From positions 1,798,001 to 1,862,000 of the forward strand of contig OY751486.1 in the NCBI GenBank assembly GCA_963565915.1: a stretch of 64,000 bases of DNA. Direction: 5' to 3'. This DNA comes from Entoloma clypeatum. Its lineage: Eukaryota > Basidiomycota > Agaricomycetes > Agaricales > Entolomataceae. Made by a program: the position numbers and the translations under genes. The stretch's first letter is position 1; each line of letters begins with the position of its first letter. Of the stretch, positions 11,031 through 22,543 are shown one piece after another. The notes under the pieces were generated by a model that did not search any database, was not told the origin of the DNA, and worked only from the letters and a program-made list of their open reading frames with translations.

Positions 11031-11926
11031 GAGGAAATCACATGTACACGATTTGGCCACAAACATCACAATAGGACTGCAGAAAGAGCACTAAGAACAT
11101 CAGAATGTGCCGGCCAGGACTTGCAATTGTCTGCCAAAAATTGGCTCGCATCTGAAAAACATCCTCCTCCTAGTGGTACTGGAGACCGCCATGGTGATAT
11201 GGCGCGTGGTGTGCTGCCCCAGCATTGCCGAGGCTCTGGAAAGCGTTGTTGCTGATGTGAGGGCTCACAGAACGCACCACGACATGGTAGTCATGGCGGA
11301 TGGTGGTGTGGTGGATGAAGGCGGTTGGTGGTCCACGAACAAAGATGCGGGTGCAACAAGAGCACTGGGGCCGGGGCACGTTGGATAATGCCTGCCAATA
11401 GGGATCATGGATGGGGTGTTGGTGTATCGTCAGTGACATTTCCCATGGCACGAGTCGGCGGTATGTGTCATTATGTGTCGTCAGGTGCTGACGGCCTCCC
11501 ATCGTGCAGAGAAACACCCAGAAGTTAGAACGAGCACACTCGCCCCACTTCCGAGAGTGACAAGCCAAGCAGCGCAGCGTCATGCGTCATTGGGTGTTGG
11601 CAGCCTCACATCATACAAGGACACACCGGATGAGCGCGTATCATGTAGCCGCACCGAAAACACCTAGATGAAACAGAGAGGTTGTTAGTAATGGCGCATC
11701 AGAGGCACATACACACCTTGGGATGTTCGAATAACATCCCCTGCTAGCCGTGCCCCTACCCTATTCCGAGCGCCTTTGTTTCCCCACCCCATTGTGCCCA
11801 CAGTCATATATGTGCATGAGTTCACTTACCTTGCCCTACCGGGGCTGAGTTATCCCGCATGGTCAGCCAGCCGACACCAACGAGGATTAAAAGCAGCCTG
11901 AGGAGTGTTCTGACAATGATCAGCCA
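11031..11926. other. No gene identified; diverged tandem repeat
   Basis: I see no supported gene. Two related blocks start at about 11463 and 11577 (GTCATTATGTGTCGTCAGG and GTCATGCGTCATTGGGTG, each followed by a GCAGCCTC/ACGGCCTC-type stretch), suggesting an old duplication of ~115 bp. The last ~150 bp before 12050, with a pyrimidine-rich run (TCTTCTTCTCGCCCCC), look like a fungal promoter and 5' UTR of the next gene. Confidence 0.5.
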
Positions 11927-12049
11927 GTGAATATCGCGGTGTTATTTGGCCATGTGACACGTGACAACCAACGAAATTTCAGAGTCGTGTCGCGTCTTCT
12001 TCTCGCCCCCTACATCTGTCTCTTCTCTCCCTTTCTCATTTACTCCGCT

Positions 12050-13156
12050 ATGCCACAGAAAGACTCAAAAACTCAACAAATTGAGCATCTAAAAGCACAA
12101 CTGGCTCAGACAAAGAAGGAAAATTGTAAGTTCAAGTTGGCACAAGATCTTATTAACTTGAAATTGTTCTAGTCCAGTTAAAGAAAGCAAGAAAATCGAT
12201 GGCCAAAACAGGACATCCGATTTCAAAACCTCATGGTCAAGCGGGACGCACATCAGGCTTCAACCTGAAAGAGGCAATGGGACTTGCGATTGGGCACTAC
12301 AGCCGCATTTTAGTATGTGTTTGTTCAAAATTCACAGCATATACAGAGCTTATATTAGACCAGAGGATTACCAGAAGCTACTGTAATATCCATTTGAATG
12401 CGGAGTACAAAATAAGTGGACAAAATCCTGATGCGTTAAAGTTACTCACCAAAACAGTGCGTATAACTCTTGGGCAAAAAACAATTGATTTTTCACCTGT
12501 GATAGTAGGTCGTCAAACATGTTCCTGTCCTCAGATATTACCAAAAATGCTGGCCAGTACAAGAGATCGCGAAGCAATATCTGGCAAACCACATCAAGCG
12601 ACTTATGAAGGACCTTGGTCTCGAAGGTGATGATCATGAGAAACCAAATAGGAAAGCTATCAAAGCATACAAGAGGTCTCTCAGCACAGCACAATCCGAA
12701 GAAACAGATGAAATGGACAAGGAGGAAGCCAAGCACAATGTTGATGATGAAGAAGAGGTTACTGATGAAATGGATCATGGGGAATCTGAGGAGGAAGTTG
12801 ACAAAGGGAAAGCCAAGGAGGAGCAAGCTGATCAGGAAGAGGACAAGGAAGAGGACAATAATCAGGGAAGTGATGATGAGGACGGTGACAACGACGAGGA
12901 AGATAATGTTGGGCAGGGAAGTGATAGTGAAGAAGAGGACACTAAGCAGGGAAGTGATGACGAGACAGGCGGCGATGGTGAGGAAGATGATGCTGGGCAG
13001 GGAAGTGATGAAGAGGAAGACGAGGAAGATGACAACAAAGCAGGCGATGAGAGTGACATCGACATGGCAAGGAAAGTATTAGGGGACAAGAATAGTAGTA
13101 AGACAAAGAGAAAGGTATCTTTTTCTTTGCACTTTTACTACCGCACCACTTCTTGA
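12050..13156 (+). CDS. Hypothetical basidiomycete protein with highly acidic C-terminus
   Basis: ATG at 12050 (Kozak-like CGCTATGCC) opens a short coiled coil (IEHLKAQLAQTKKEN). GTAAGT at 12126 to CTAG at 12172 gives a 47-bp intron that rejoins in frame to KKARKSMAKTGH. The next exon carries GQAGRTSGFNLKEAMGL and ends near 12312 (GTATGT). A later exon contains YQKCWPVQEIAKQYL, followed by ~150 residues dominated by Asp/Glu with GQGSD repeats (12830-13050). I recall FNLxxxMGL and WPxxxIxxxYL as shared by an expanded family of unknown function in Agaricomycetes. The 3' end is unclear: coding seems to stop at the boundary with LINE sequence, so the gene may be truncated. Middle exons are not resolved. 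Confidence 0.5.
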
Positions 13157-13285
13157 CTTGTTACCACGATGTGCACAGCCACATCTTGGTCGCAGTCTCT
13201 CTCGTTGTTGAGCCCCCCCGCTCCATCGTACTCTCCGATCCTCTTGCTATCGCTTCAATAGGCGAAACACTCGACTCACCGCAAC

Positions 13286-15165
13286 ATGGCTCCAAAGCCA
13301 ATCCCCAGATCGGCTGCGATCACCTCCGACAACCCCAGACCTCCTCCTCAAACGAGGTCATCTACATCTCAGAGATCCGACTGGTCTGCGGCCCCCACTG
13401 TCCCTGTGGGAGCCTCTGCCATGACGGGTCCATACTCTACAGCATCCACAGTCACCGCCCAGGCTGCTGCTGCACTGCCATCTGCTCTTGCTCCTGTTGG
13501 CCCCCCTGGCAGCCGATACAAGAAGACACCCTCCGTCCGCCCATCCTCACCTCAGGATAGCAACATCTCCATGGGATCCACTGGGTCTGTCACCCCTCGC
13601 CCTCCGTCCCCCTCCTCTGACGACTCCGACTCCTCAGATTGCCCCCTCCCCCCTGCCCATGCCGCTCGCATCGACGATCCTATGGAGACCACCCCGGCGG
13701 ACTCTGCAATGAGCGTGGATGCCCCCAGCATGCCGGGAACTCTAGGCTACAACAGTGAACTTGCAGGCCCCTGCATGTTGCAAGGCACCGCAGACACGTT
13801 GTCGTCTGACTTCAACGCTGCCCTCGCTTCCGTCGCCTCTGTCAGGGATCTGGTCACCTGGACCGCCTCCCAGAACCGGTCTGTTGACCAAAACACTGCA
13901 GATAGGCTCTGCACCGCTACAGCCTCCCTCATCCACACGCTTGCGGATGTCGGAGGACTCTCTGAGTATGCTGCGGGGAATGACCCCTCCGGCGCTTGTC
14001 TCACTGGACTTGGCATCTTAATCAATCGCCTCGTCAAGATCCCTGGGGTGTCGGTGTTCACGTCTGCCCCCGAGAATATTTCCGCGGCAAAGGACCCCAA
14101 CAAGCTACCTTCCTTCAAGAAGACAGCTAAACCCACACCACGCATGTCTGCGTCAGCCGGAGCGTCCGACCGCCTGGCTCACGAGAAGGCCGCCAAACTC
14201 CTATCCCACCCTGTCCCTCCGCCTCCAGTGAAGCGACAACCCTCCGGCCTCGCTGGCTCATAGTGGGCTCCCCCGCCCACCATCGTAGCTGCGGCCCAAC
14301 CCTGGACCACCGCGTCTAAAAAACGCAAGTCCGCTGCTGAGTCGCAGCAGGAAACTCTGGTCGCCATGGCCAAAATGTTCCCTCGCCCTACAGCAAGCCA
14401 CGGCTGCCATAAGGCCCACCTCACCCACCGCTTCTCAGGCTCGCCGAAAGAAGCAGAAGTGTTTCACCATGTCAGGATGGTCCCATAAGTCTGTCTCCGT
14501 TTACACCTCCCCCCCCTTCCCATGGGCGGTGGAGACTATCTTCACCCAGATCAACAACCATCTGGACAACACAAAGAGGACGATTCATGTCACTTCTGTC
14601 AAGTCAAACCGGGGGGCCCCCCCCTGACAACCGATGAGGTACCAGACAAGGATGACCTCAAGATCTTCCAAAGCCTTTTCGAGACCCGGCTCGCTGCCAG
14701 CACTCGATCGGCCCCCGACACTGAGCTTTGTGTGGAGGTCCCCACCTCCAAATCAAGCCTCAAAATCTGTGACTTCCCATATTACGGACTCACCCCGCAA
14801 CGCGACCCAAAGTCCGGCCGCCTCGTTCCCCTCTCGGAGAGCCAGGTCGCCAAAATCATGTTGTCTGCCCCCTTTGCCCGTGACTTCTCCTACTACGAGA
14901 ACTTGAAGCCCCGCCTCGCCAGAAACTCCCCGTCGTCTAGCACTGGGACCATCTGGTTCAATATTGAAGACTCCCGAGGGGGTCTCGTTCTCAAGAACCT
15001 CGCCAGAAAGGTCTTCATGTATGGACCCTACCAACTTGTCCTAAACCCCGCTGAGAAGCACGTTGGAGTGCCTCAATGCAACCGATGCTGGCGATTCAGC
15101 CATCCGTCTAATGCACAGATCTGCCCGCTCAAAAGCAAACTCTGCCCCATCTGCGGTGAATCCCT
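13286..15165 (+). pseudogene. LINE (non-LTR retrotransposon) ORF1 gag-like protein, broken
   Basis: ATG at 13286 (CAACATGGC) starts a Pro/Ser/Thr-rich protein. A conserved C-terminal part follows at ~14520-15165: NLARKVFMYGPYQLVLNP, then zinc-knuckle-like CNRCWRFSHPSNAQIC and CPLKSKLCPICGE, as in ORF1 of Tad1-like LINEs. A TAG at 14261 and frame changes near 14395 and 14610 (in C runs) break it. No endonuclease or reverse transcriptase is present. After CPICGE the frame continues for ~35 codons, but that stretch is the antisense of a Tc1 transposase, so the ORF is chimeric. The 5' boundary of the element is not visible; ~130 bp upstream may be its untranslated leader. Confidence 0.65.
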
Positions 15166-15722
15166 ATGTTTCGTGTGTTGGTGGGAGAAAGCTTGGATGG
15201 ACAACCACCAGAAGAGAGATTGCGATGAGGAAGAAGATTCTGAAGCACTCTGGAGACAGTTAGTTGGCTGACACCCAGGTTAGAGGCAATATGACGAGTG
15301 GAGTGACCATTGGAGGCCAGAGAAAGAATATTTTCCTTGTGGGAAGAGGAGATAGGGCGCATGATTAATTATGGAGGCTGTTGAGGTTGGATTCTTCTTA
15401 TACAACTTTCCTTGACAACCCATCAGGGTTCTATTCAAGTTCCATCAGTAAGTCATGACAACTGGTTACCATACAACCAGTGAAGCGTTTGATTCTGATA
15501 ATTGCCACAGGTACTCACAAAACTGATTCAATGAGTTGCTGATTTAATTTAATCATATCTCCATGGATTCTGATCTAAATCATATGATTCCTTTATATTC
15601 TGAAAGCCCTGAAGTAGGGCTTTCAATTATATACCAAAGGTTTAATTCAATTGGTATTCTTTGCAGAGTTATCTTGAAGGTATTCAAAAAGCAACAAACA
15701 TTGAATCAGTTTTGTGAGGCAC
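15166..15722 (-). mobile_element. Tc1/mariner element fragment, transposase N-terminus and right TIR
   Basis: On the minus strand ATG at 15362 starts a helix-turn-helix domain: HKENILSLASNGHSTRHIA, NLGVSQLTVSRVLQNLL, then a basic turn ending KLSP, as in Tc1 transposases binding their TIRs. Coding is lost after ~65 residues at the junction with the LINE (~15166), so the DDE/D catalytic domain is missing. Upstream of the gene an inverted pair, CTCACAAAACTGATTCAATG (15517-15536) and its reverse (15697-15716), gives a subterminal/terminal repeat arrangement. The right end CACTG is followed by TA, the expected target dinucleotide. Confidence 0.6.
15509..15722. repeat. Inverted repeat pair, 214 bp outer span
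   Basis: CAGGTACTCACAAAACTGATTCAATG at the left and its near-perfect inverse ending GAGGCACTG at the right. It is either the IR/DR-type end of the Tc1 fragment or a small MITE of its own. TA follows the right end; the left flank is CA, not TA. Confidence 0.6.
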
Positions 15723-17291
15723 TGTATTGGTAGCAACTGAAGGAGAAAAAGGACACAGTGAAATCGTGGAGGAAATTCTAAAAAGATTACAAGAAAACAA
15801 CTTATTCTTAAAACCAGGAAAATGTTTCTTTGACAGAGACGAAATAGAGTTCTTAGGGTTAATTATTGGGAAAGACGGAATTCGAATGGACCCTTCGAAA
15901 GTAGATGCTATCAAACAATGGCTGAAACCAACGAAAGTCAAGGAAGTCCAGTTGTTCCTAGGATTGGCCAATTTCTATTGGAGATTCGTCAAAGACTTCT
16001 CTAAAGTGGCAGAGCCACTACATAAATTAACAAGGAAGGAAACAATCTGGAATTGGAAAGAGGAACAGGAGGAAGTGTTTGATATGCTAAAGAAATTATT
16101 CACAGAAGCACCCATATTAGTATCCCCCAATCCAGATCGGAAGTTGAGAGTAGAATCAGACGCATTGGACTTTGCCACTGGAGCGATTCTGTCCATGGAA
16201 TGCGAGGATGAGAAATGGAGGCCATGTGCCTTTCTATCTAAAGGATTGAATGATGTTGGACAAAATTACGACGTACATGACAAAGAAATGCTAGGCATAA
16301 TTCGAGTGCTGGAAGCATGGAGACACCACCTTGAAGGAGCCAAACATGAGGTCGAGATCTGGACCGATCATAAAAACCTTGAGTACTTCATGCAGGGACA
16401 AAAGCTTAATTGCAGACAAGCACGCTGAGCGTTGTATCTAACACATTTCAATTTTAAATTAATACACAAGGCCGGCACCTCAATGGGAAAGGCGGATGCT
16501 CTTTCGAGAAGAGTCAATCATAGAAAGGGGGTGGAAAATGACAATGAAGACTTAACTTTATTAAAACCAGAATACTTCCACTTGCGAACAATGGATCGAG
16601 GTCACATACTTATTGATGGGGAAGAAAATAAACTATTAAAGTGCATCAGGGATGCCAAGGAATTTGACGAACAGGTGTTGAAAGCAGTGGAAGAATTAAA
16701 GAAAACAAATACCAAAACATTACATGCAGATGAATAGCACAAGGAGCAGGGCCTCTGGTTACACAGAGGAAAGGTGTACGTTCCAAAGAGTCAGGAACTC
16801 AGGGAGGAAATAATTAAATTACACCACAACAATCACACTTTATCAAAACACATGATGAAGTCTGGAAACTTCATGGACTTCCAGAATCGTTAATGTCAGA
16901 CTGCGGACCACAATTTGCGGCAATATTTATGAAGGAACTGAATAAAATATTGGGGATCACAACTAAATTATCAACGGCATATCATCTACAGACAGACGGA
17001 CAGACGGAACGCATCAACCAGGAGTTGGAGCAATATCTAAGATCGTTTATCTCCCATCGGCAAACAGATTGGCCCGATGGCTGGCAACCGTGGAATTCGC
17101 CTATAATAATAAAATTCACATGGCAACTCAGTTTTCGCTGTTCTATGTAAATTATGGGTTTAACCCTAGGATGGGCATGGAACCCCAGAGGGCGGAAAGG
17201 TCAGAACCGGCCAAAGAATTTGCTGAGCAAATGAAGAAAATCCATGAGGAAGCGGAGGCAGCATTAGTAAAAGTGAGAGAGAAAATGAAAC
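15723..17291 (+). pseudogene. Gy-B pol: RT C-terminus, RNase H and integrase
   Basis: The sequence starts just after the RT active site (VATEGEKGHSEIVEEILKRL) and continues through KPGKCFFDRDEIEFLGLIIG, the RNase H core (RVESDALDFATGAILS, EIWTDHKNLEYF) and, after a TGA where relatives have Trp (RQAR-stop-ALYL), the connection domain. Integrase is seen from [15 protein letters not shown] (second catalytic Asp kept) with [20 protein letters not shown]. It lacks the zinc-binding HHCC region, part of which was deleted near 16850. The frame ends at 17291 where Gy-C is inserted. Confidence 0.85.
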
Positions 17292-17847
17292 TGTTACAGC
17301 GATAGCCTACAATTGGTCCAAGTGTCAAGTCACGTGGGTTCGTACTGTTTCCACACAAGTCCCTCAGTAGGACGACTTGTTCAAGATCAGCGAGTTCCTC
17401 AGAAGGACGACTCGGTTCGGGTCTGGCAGAGCTAAGTCCTCGAAAGGCACTTAGTTGGAGAGCGTTCGAAGAATGGACGAGTAAGTGTTAATTGCCTAGG
17501 TCAAGCTAAGGACCTCTACTATAAGGTTACAAGTCTTATATTGTATATGTTATCCTATGGCTATAAATAAGTAAATGCTGCACAGGAGCTAAATAAGCCA
17601 TTGGTTAGTTATATGTTTCAAGGGGTTGTGGCATAAGAGTCAGAGATAAGGCCTCAAGGCCGTGAGTCAGAGATAACAAGTGAAAATGTATCTAGAAGGA
17701 GAATAGTCCAAGTCAATATGAGTCATAGTGCTGATAGAGGGGAAACATGTCCCAGGGTCATCGGAGTTAAGTGAAACGGGGTTTGATAGGGATCAAGGGT
17801 TGAGGGGTCGTGTGAAGGTGCATAGGAAGAGGGTGAAAAGTGTAACA
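17292..17847 (-). repeat. Gy-C 3' LTR
   Basis: Starts TGTTACAGCGATAG and ends AAGTGTAACA; near-identical to 25013-26478 without the insert. Contains TATAAATAAG-like AT-rich promoter sequence at ~17563. Confidence 0.9.
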
Positions 17848-17888
17848 TTACCCCCCTTCTATGCTTGAAGTCACCGGCTTCAATGTTT

Positions 17889-18806
17889 TCAAGTCGCCAT
17901 GTTATGCACGGTGTCGTCGTCAAATTCATATGGCTCGCCTTCGAGCTCAGCATGGGCTGGTCCTAGGCATTCGTAGTCATAATGCCCAGGCGCTTTCTTC
18001 CAACACTTCTGACACACATAGTGTCCGCATTGACACTCAATGTGTCCATCGGCTCTGGCACAGAGACCACATTTCTGTCCTTTATCAATGTGTGGCCATC
18101 CTGCAGGACGGCGCCAAGGTCCGCTCGGTGAGTGAGCACGTCCATGCATGTCGATTTCATAGCCAATGCAGTCAGGCTTGTCTGATAGGTTGATAGGGTT
18201 TTGTGAGGAGGATCCGTATCCCAGCGGAATGGACATGATAGTGTGTATGGTCTTTCTTCTGGAGTGCTTGGCAACTCCATAGGATGGCTTCTTTCCTTTC
18301 ACGTCCGTCTTGATGCTGGAAAGGCTTCAGTCGCTGTTTAAGGGCGACGTGGATTCGGTGGGGGAAGGGGTATTTGCGGGTTCGGGATTTCTGATGACGA
18401 GGGGAATTGGGTCAGGAATGGGGGTTGGTTCAGGGGTGGCTTTGGGGATGGGGACCACAGGGGTGGGAGATCTAAGGGCAGGATTTATGAGCGAGAGGTC
18501 GGGGTAGTTAGAGCGTGTGGGGAATAGTCTTTCAAAATGTCGGTAGACTCCTCTATCTACCAGGAGGTCGGCGTGACTGTCAATGAGGTGGGCGATAGAG
18601 GCGGAAGTGTTATAATGGTACTCCCGGATAGAGATGAGCCTGTATAACGCATTGACCAGGAACTGGTCTGTCTCATCTTCAAGTCGTCCAAGGACGTTGT
18701 TACCATCTTCGGGGTTGGTGAACAGGTTCAAGAGTCAGGATCGTCTGGTGTGTCTGTCGGTGTTGAAACGTACTTCTTCAGGAGAGGCGATGCGGAGGTT
18801 GGACAT
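17889..18806 (-). pseudogene. Gy-C extra ORF after pol, with C-terminal cysteine-rich zinc-like domain
   Basis: ATG at 18806 (CACTATGTCC) lies 29 bp after the pol stop, in the sense direction. The frame runs 305 codons to 17889, broken by two TGA codons (18735-18737 and 18327-18329), both in places that fit CGA to TGA change. N-terminal: mixed helical (ETDQFLVNALYRLISIREYH). Middle: Pro-rich (EPTPIPDPIPLVIRNPEP). C-terminal: CGLCARADGHIECQCGHYVC, then QKCW and further His/Cys, a B-box or RING-like metal-binding pattern. It is not gag, pol or a known envelope. I do not recognise the family; a nucleic-acid or ubiquitin-related role would be guesswork. Confidence 0.65.
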
Positions 18807-18835
18807 AGTGATGAGAGGATGTGGGTCATTGGGGT

Positions 18836-21800
18836 TCAAAGGTGGTGGGTTTTTTTGTAGTATCCCAGTGTTTCTTGGGCTCTTTTTAAGTTGGATTCTG
18901 GTTCCCACATGTTATCGCTTGATGGGTATCCCATCCACTTGACCAAATATTTGTACCCTCTGCCCTGTCGCTTATGGATAAGGATCGCTTCAACTTTGTA
19001 CTCATGTTCTCCTTCAATTAGATCGGGAGGGGGGTTATGGAAGTTCAGTCTGTGTGTGTCGTTTTCTCAATATGGTGTTAACAAGGAGGCATGGAACACG
19101 GGGTGGATCTTCCATTGTTCTGGGAGTTTCAGTTTGTACGTCAGGGGCCCGAGCACCTTGGAAGTGGTGAAGGGTCCTTCTCTTTTGGGTGCCAGTTTTC
19201 TGGAAGGGTATCCGATTCGGAGATTCTTCCCTTCTAGCCACACTTGTTCTCCTTTCCCAAATGGGGTGAAGCCTTGTGTTGACCTTTCGGCCATCATTTG
19301 ACGGGCTAGTTCGTGCGCTGCTAGCGCTTCATCTCTTGCTTGTTTCAGCTCCTTGAGCCGTTCCTCTATGCTTGGCACATTTGTCTTGTCAAATGCCAAT
19401 GGTATGTCTCTTGGTTCATATCCCATCATTAAGTAGAATGGGGATCGTTTCGTTGTGGAGTGGGTTCTTTGATTGTGACAGAACTCCATTGTTGAATTGT
19501 GATCATGCCATGTTTCAGGATTGTTCAAACAGAACATTCGGAAATAGATCTCAAGTTCCTGATTTGCTCGTTTTGTTTCTCCATCTGTTTGAGGGTGATA
19601 AGCCGTGCTCATCATCAATTTGATCCCTAGGAGTCGTCCTAGTTCTCTGAAGACCTGAGAGGCAAATTTTGGCCCTCTGTCAGACAGTATCGAGTCTGGT
19701 AGTCCGAATCTTTGGTATACTTGGTCCAAATAAAGTTTGGCGGTAAGGGTCGCGTCGGTGGTTTTCGTGCAAGGGATGGAAATTACCCCCTTTGTAGAAC
19801 CATGGGTCTACTACGACCATGATACTGTCAAACCCGTTGCTCTCGGGTAAGTCTGTAATGAAGTTGATTGTTGTCTGGGAGAATGGTCTGGCATCCTTCT
19901 GTGCTTTGATCAGCATTAATCCAGGGTTCGTGGGGTGTGTGTTGACTTTCATTTGTTAGCAGGTTGCACATCCTCCAATATAATTCTTGACAAAGACATA
20001 CATTCCTGGCTACCAATAGTTTTGTCTGACCAATTCCAGGGTTTTTAGATGTCCCAGATGTCCACTTGGTAAGGAGTCATGGTATCGTTTTGTTATTTCC
20101 CGGCGCAGAGTTTCATCTGGCGGTACGTAACACCTGTCACGGAAGAATAATATTCCATCTTCTGTTCTCCATTCTGATAAATGGGATTTGATCGGAGGTG
20201 TGCCAATTCTTTTAGGGCGGTGATGGCTTTCGAGAAGAGCTCATCATTCTTGGTTGCTTTTATATTGTCCCCTTGTAGCTCAAGGTCCACTGTTTTGACA
20301 AAGATGTCATCTGGCAAGACAATAATGTCTTTGTTATCTGTGTCTTCTTCGGGTATATGGTCCGGTTGCCTTGACAACGCGTCAGACTGGATCATCTTTG
20401 ATCCTGGGGTGTGTACTAGTTTGAGTTCAAACTCGGAGAGATACAATCTCCACCGTGCTTGTCATCTGTTCAATTTCTGGGGTTCCCGGTAATACATCAA
20501 GTTCTTGTGATCCGACAGAACAACCGTTGGAAACAGTGACCCGAGGAGGTAATGCCTCCAGGTTTCCAGTGATTGGATGATTCCCAAGAGTTCCCGATCA
20601 TAGATCTCGTAGTTCCGTTCTGCTGCAGAGAATGAGTGCGATATATATCCGCAGGGGTGCCAGTCTCCATTCACATCTTGTTGGTGCAGTACTGCTCCTG
20701 TTGCCCATTTGGATGCATCAGATTCTATGATGAATGGTTTGTCAGTGTTTGGCATTAACAATACCGGTGATTCTGCAAATTTGTCCTTTAATGTGTCAAA
20801 TGCTGTCTGGCAGTCTTCATTCCATTCCCACTCTAGATCCTTTTTGGTCAGATCATTCAGGGGTTTGGCAATGTCCGAGTAGTGTCTGATAAATCTTAAA
20901 TAGAAGTTTCCAAATCCAAGGAAGGATCTGACCTGCTTCACAGTCCCGGGTTCCAGCTATTTTGCTATTCCCAATAACTTAACGGGGTCCATCACGATTT
21001 CGTTTTCTTTGATAATGAGTCCGAGGTATTTGCACTGCCTGACTCCAAATTCCCATTTTTCCAGATTGAGATAGAGATCGTTTTCTATCATTTTCTTGAG
21101 TACGCGGAGTGTTCGTTCAGTGTCGATTTCATCATTGACTGAGAATATGAAGATGTCATCCAAATAAATGAGCAGCCATCCTTCTTCAAGTTCTTCTTTG
21201 AAGACTTCGTTCATCATTGCCTGAAACGTGGGTGGCATGCCTGCCAGCCCAAAGAAGGCAACCAAGGGTTCGTACAACCCTCGATTGGTTTTGAATGCAG
21301 CCTTCCGTTCATCACCAGGTTTGATCTGTATGTTGTTATATCCCCAACACATGTCCAGTTTAGTAAAGACCTTTGCTCCTTTCAGTTTGTCCAGTAAGTC
21401 TCTGACCAAGGGTAACGGGTATGCATTTTTCACTGTCCCTTTGTTCAATCACCAATAATCCTGACAAGGTCTGAGTTTGTCTGAGTCCTTCTTAGCCACG
21501 AAGAAAAAGGGTGACACTATTGGTGATTTCGAGGGTCTGATGTACCCTTTTCGAAGGTTCTCATCAATGAATTCATCCAATTTTGTTTGTTCTTCCAGTG
21601 ACAAAGGATAAACCTTACAGTCTTTTGGGGTGAAGTCCGGTTTCAAGTCAATTGCATGATCCCATGGTTTATGTTCCGGTAATCTCTCAGATGCCATTTT
21701 CTCAAACACCTTCTGATACTGATCGTACCGTTCTGGCAGTTCTTTCTTCGGTTTGTCTGTGGTGTCTGTGTTGTGTGAGAGTTTCTGGGAGATCGAGGTT

Positions 21801-22529
21801 TTGGCTTGGATCCAAATATCCTCAATGGGTTCGTCCATTGTGACATATGTCCTGAATAGGTCAAGGTCATTGTCTGATTCTTCATCTATTCTTTCCAGGA
21901 TAGGTCTGTTTGCCGGTAGAGCCTCTTTTTTCAGTTTAAGGGTCTCTTCATCATCAATTTCTTCTATTGTCACAAAGATCCTGTCTAGGTTCTTCTTTCA
22001 TCCATGCTGCAATAGCAATGGGTTTCTTGTCTTTTGACGCCAAGAGCTCGTCAAACTTCTTCCTCATGACCCCTGCTAGGGTTTTCTTGAACCTGATTGT
22101 TTCAATATCCAAGGTTCCTCTTTCCCAATCAATCTTTGGGTTGTATTGTTTCAACCACGGTAACCCCAAAATGGCGGTTTCCTTTCCAAGTCCGGTGACC
22201 AAGAACCTGATGTCGAGTTCTTTGTCATCAATCCAGATCTTCTTCCATGTGCAATGGGTGATCGTCCCTTCTTTGTTCTTTGTTCCATCCACATTGAACA
22301 CACGAATGGGCTTTAGTAACGGGATAAGCTCCATCTGGTTGGCTGTGGCAAACTTCTGATCCAAGAAGGTTCCTCCTGCTCCTGAGTCTATCAGGGCGTT
22401 TATCTTTAGTCTTCTGTTGATGCTTTCTCCTTCTCCTGATATTGAAATGGGGATCAAAAAAGATTTGTCATTCATGTTGGCTACAATTACAGGTGATAAG
22501 GAGATTGAAAACTGAGCAGGAGCTGACAT
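18836..22529 (-). pseudogene. Gy-C pol: protease, RT, RNase H, integrase, chromodomain
   Basis: Protease with ALIDSGAGGTFLDQ (~22400), RT with LIYLDDIFIFS (YxDD, ~21160), RNase H with [17 protein letters not shown] and [12 protein letters not shown], integrase with [18 protein letters not shown] (second Asp present) and [20 protein letters not shown], and a chromodomain EYKVEAILIHKRQ...YLVKWMGYPSSDNMWEPE just before the stop at 18836. The main frame is interrupted by TGA (19067, 20462, 21449) and by frame changes (about 20950, 19960 and 21960). All enzymatic motifs are recognisable, so the copy is young in sequence but dead in frame. Confidence 0.9.
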
Positions 22530-22543
22530 TGGTACAGGCCGCT

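Noticed and set aside
12862..13089. Minus-strand Ser/Pro-rich ORF
   Set aside because: Shadow of the acidic Asp/Glu tail encoded on the plus strand.
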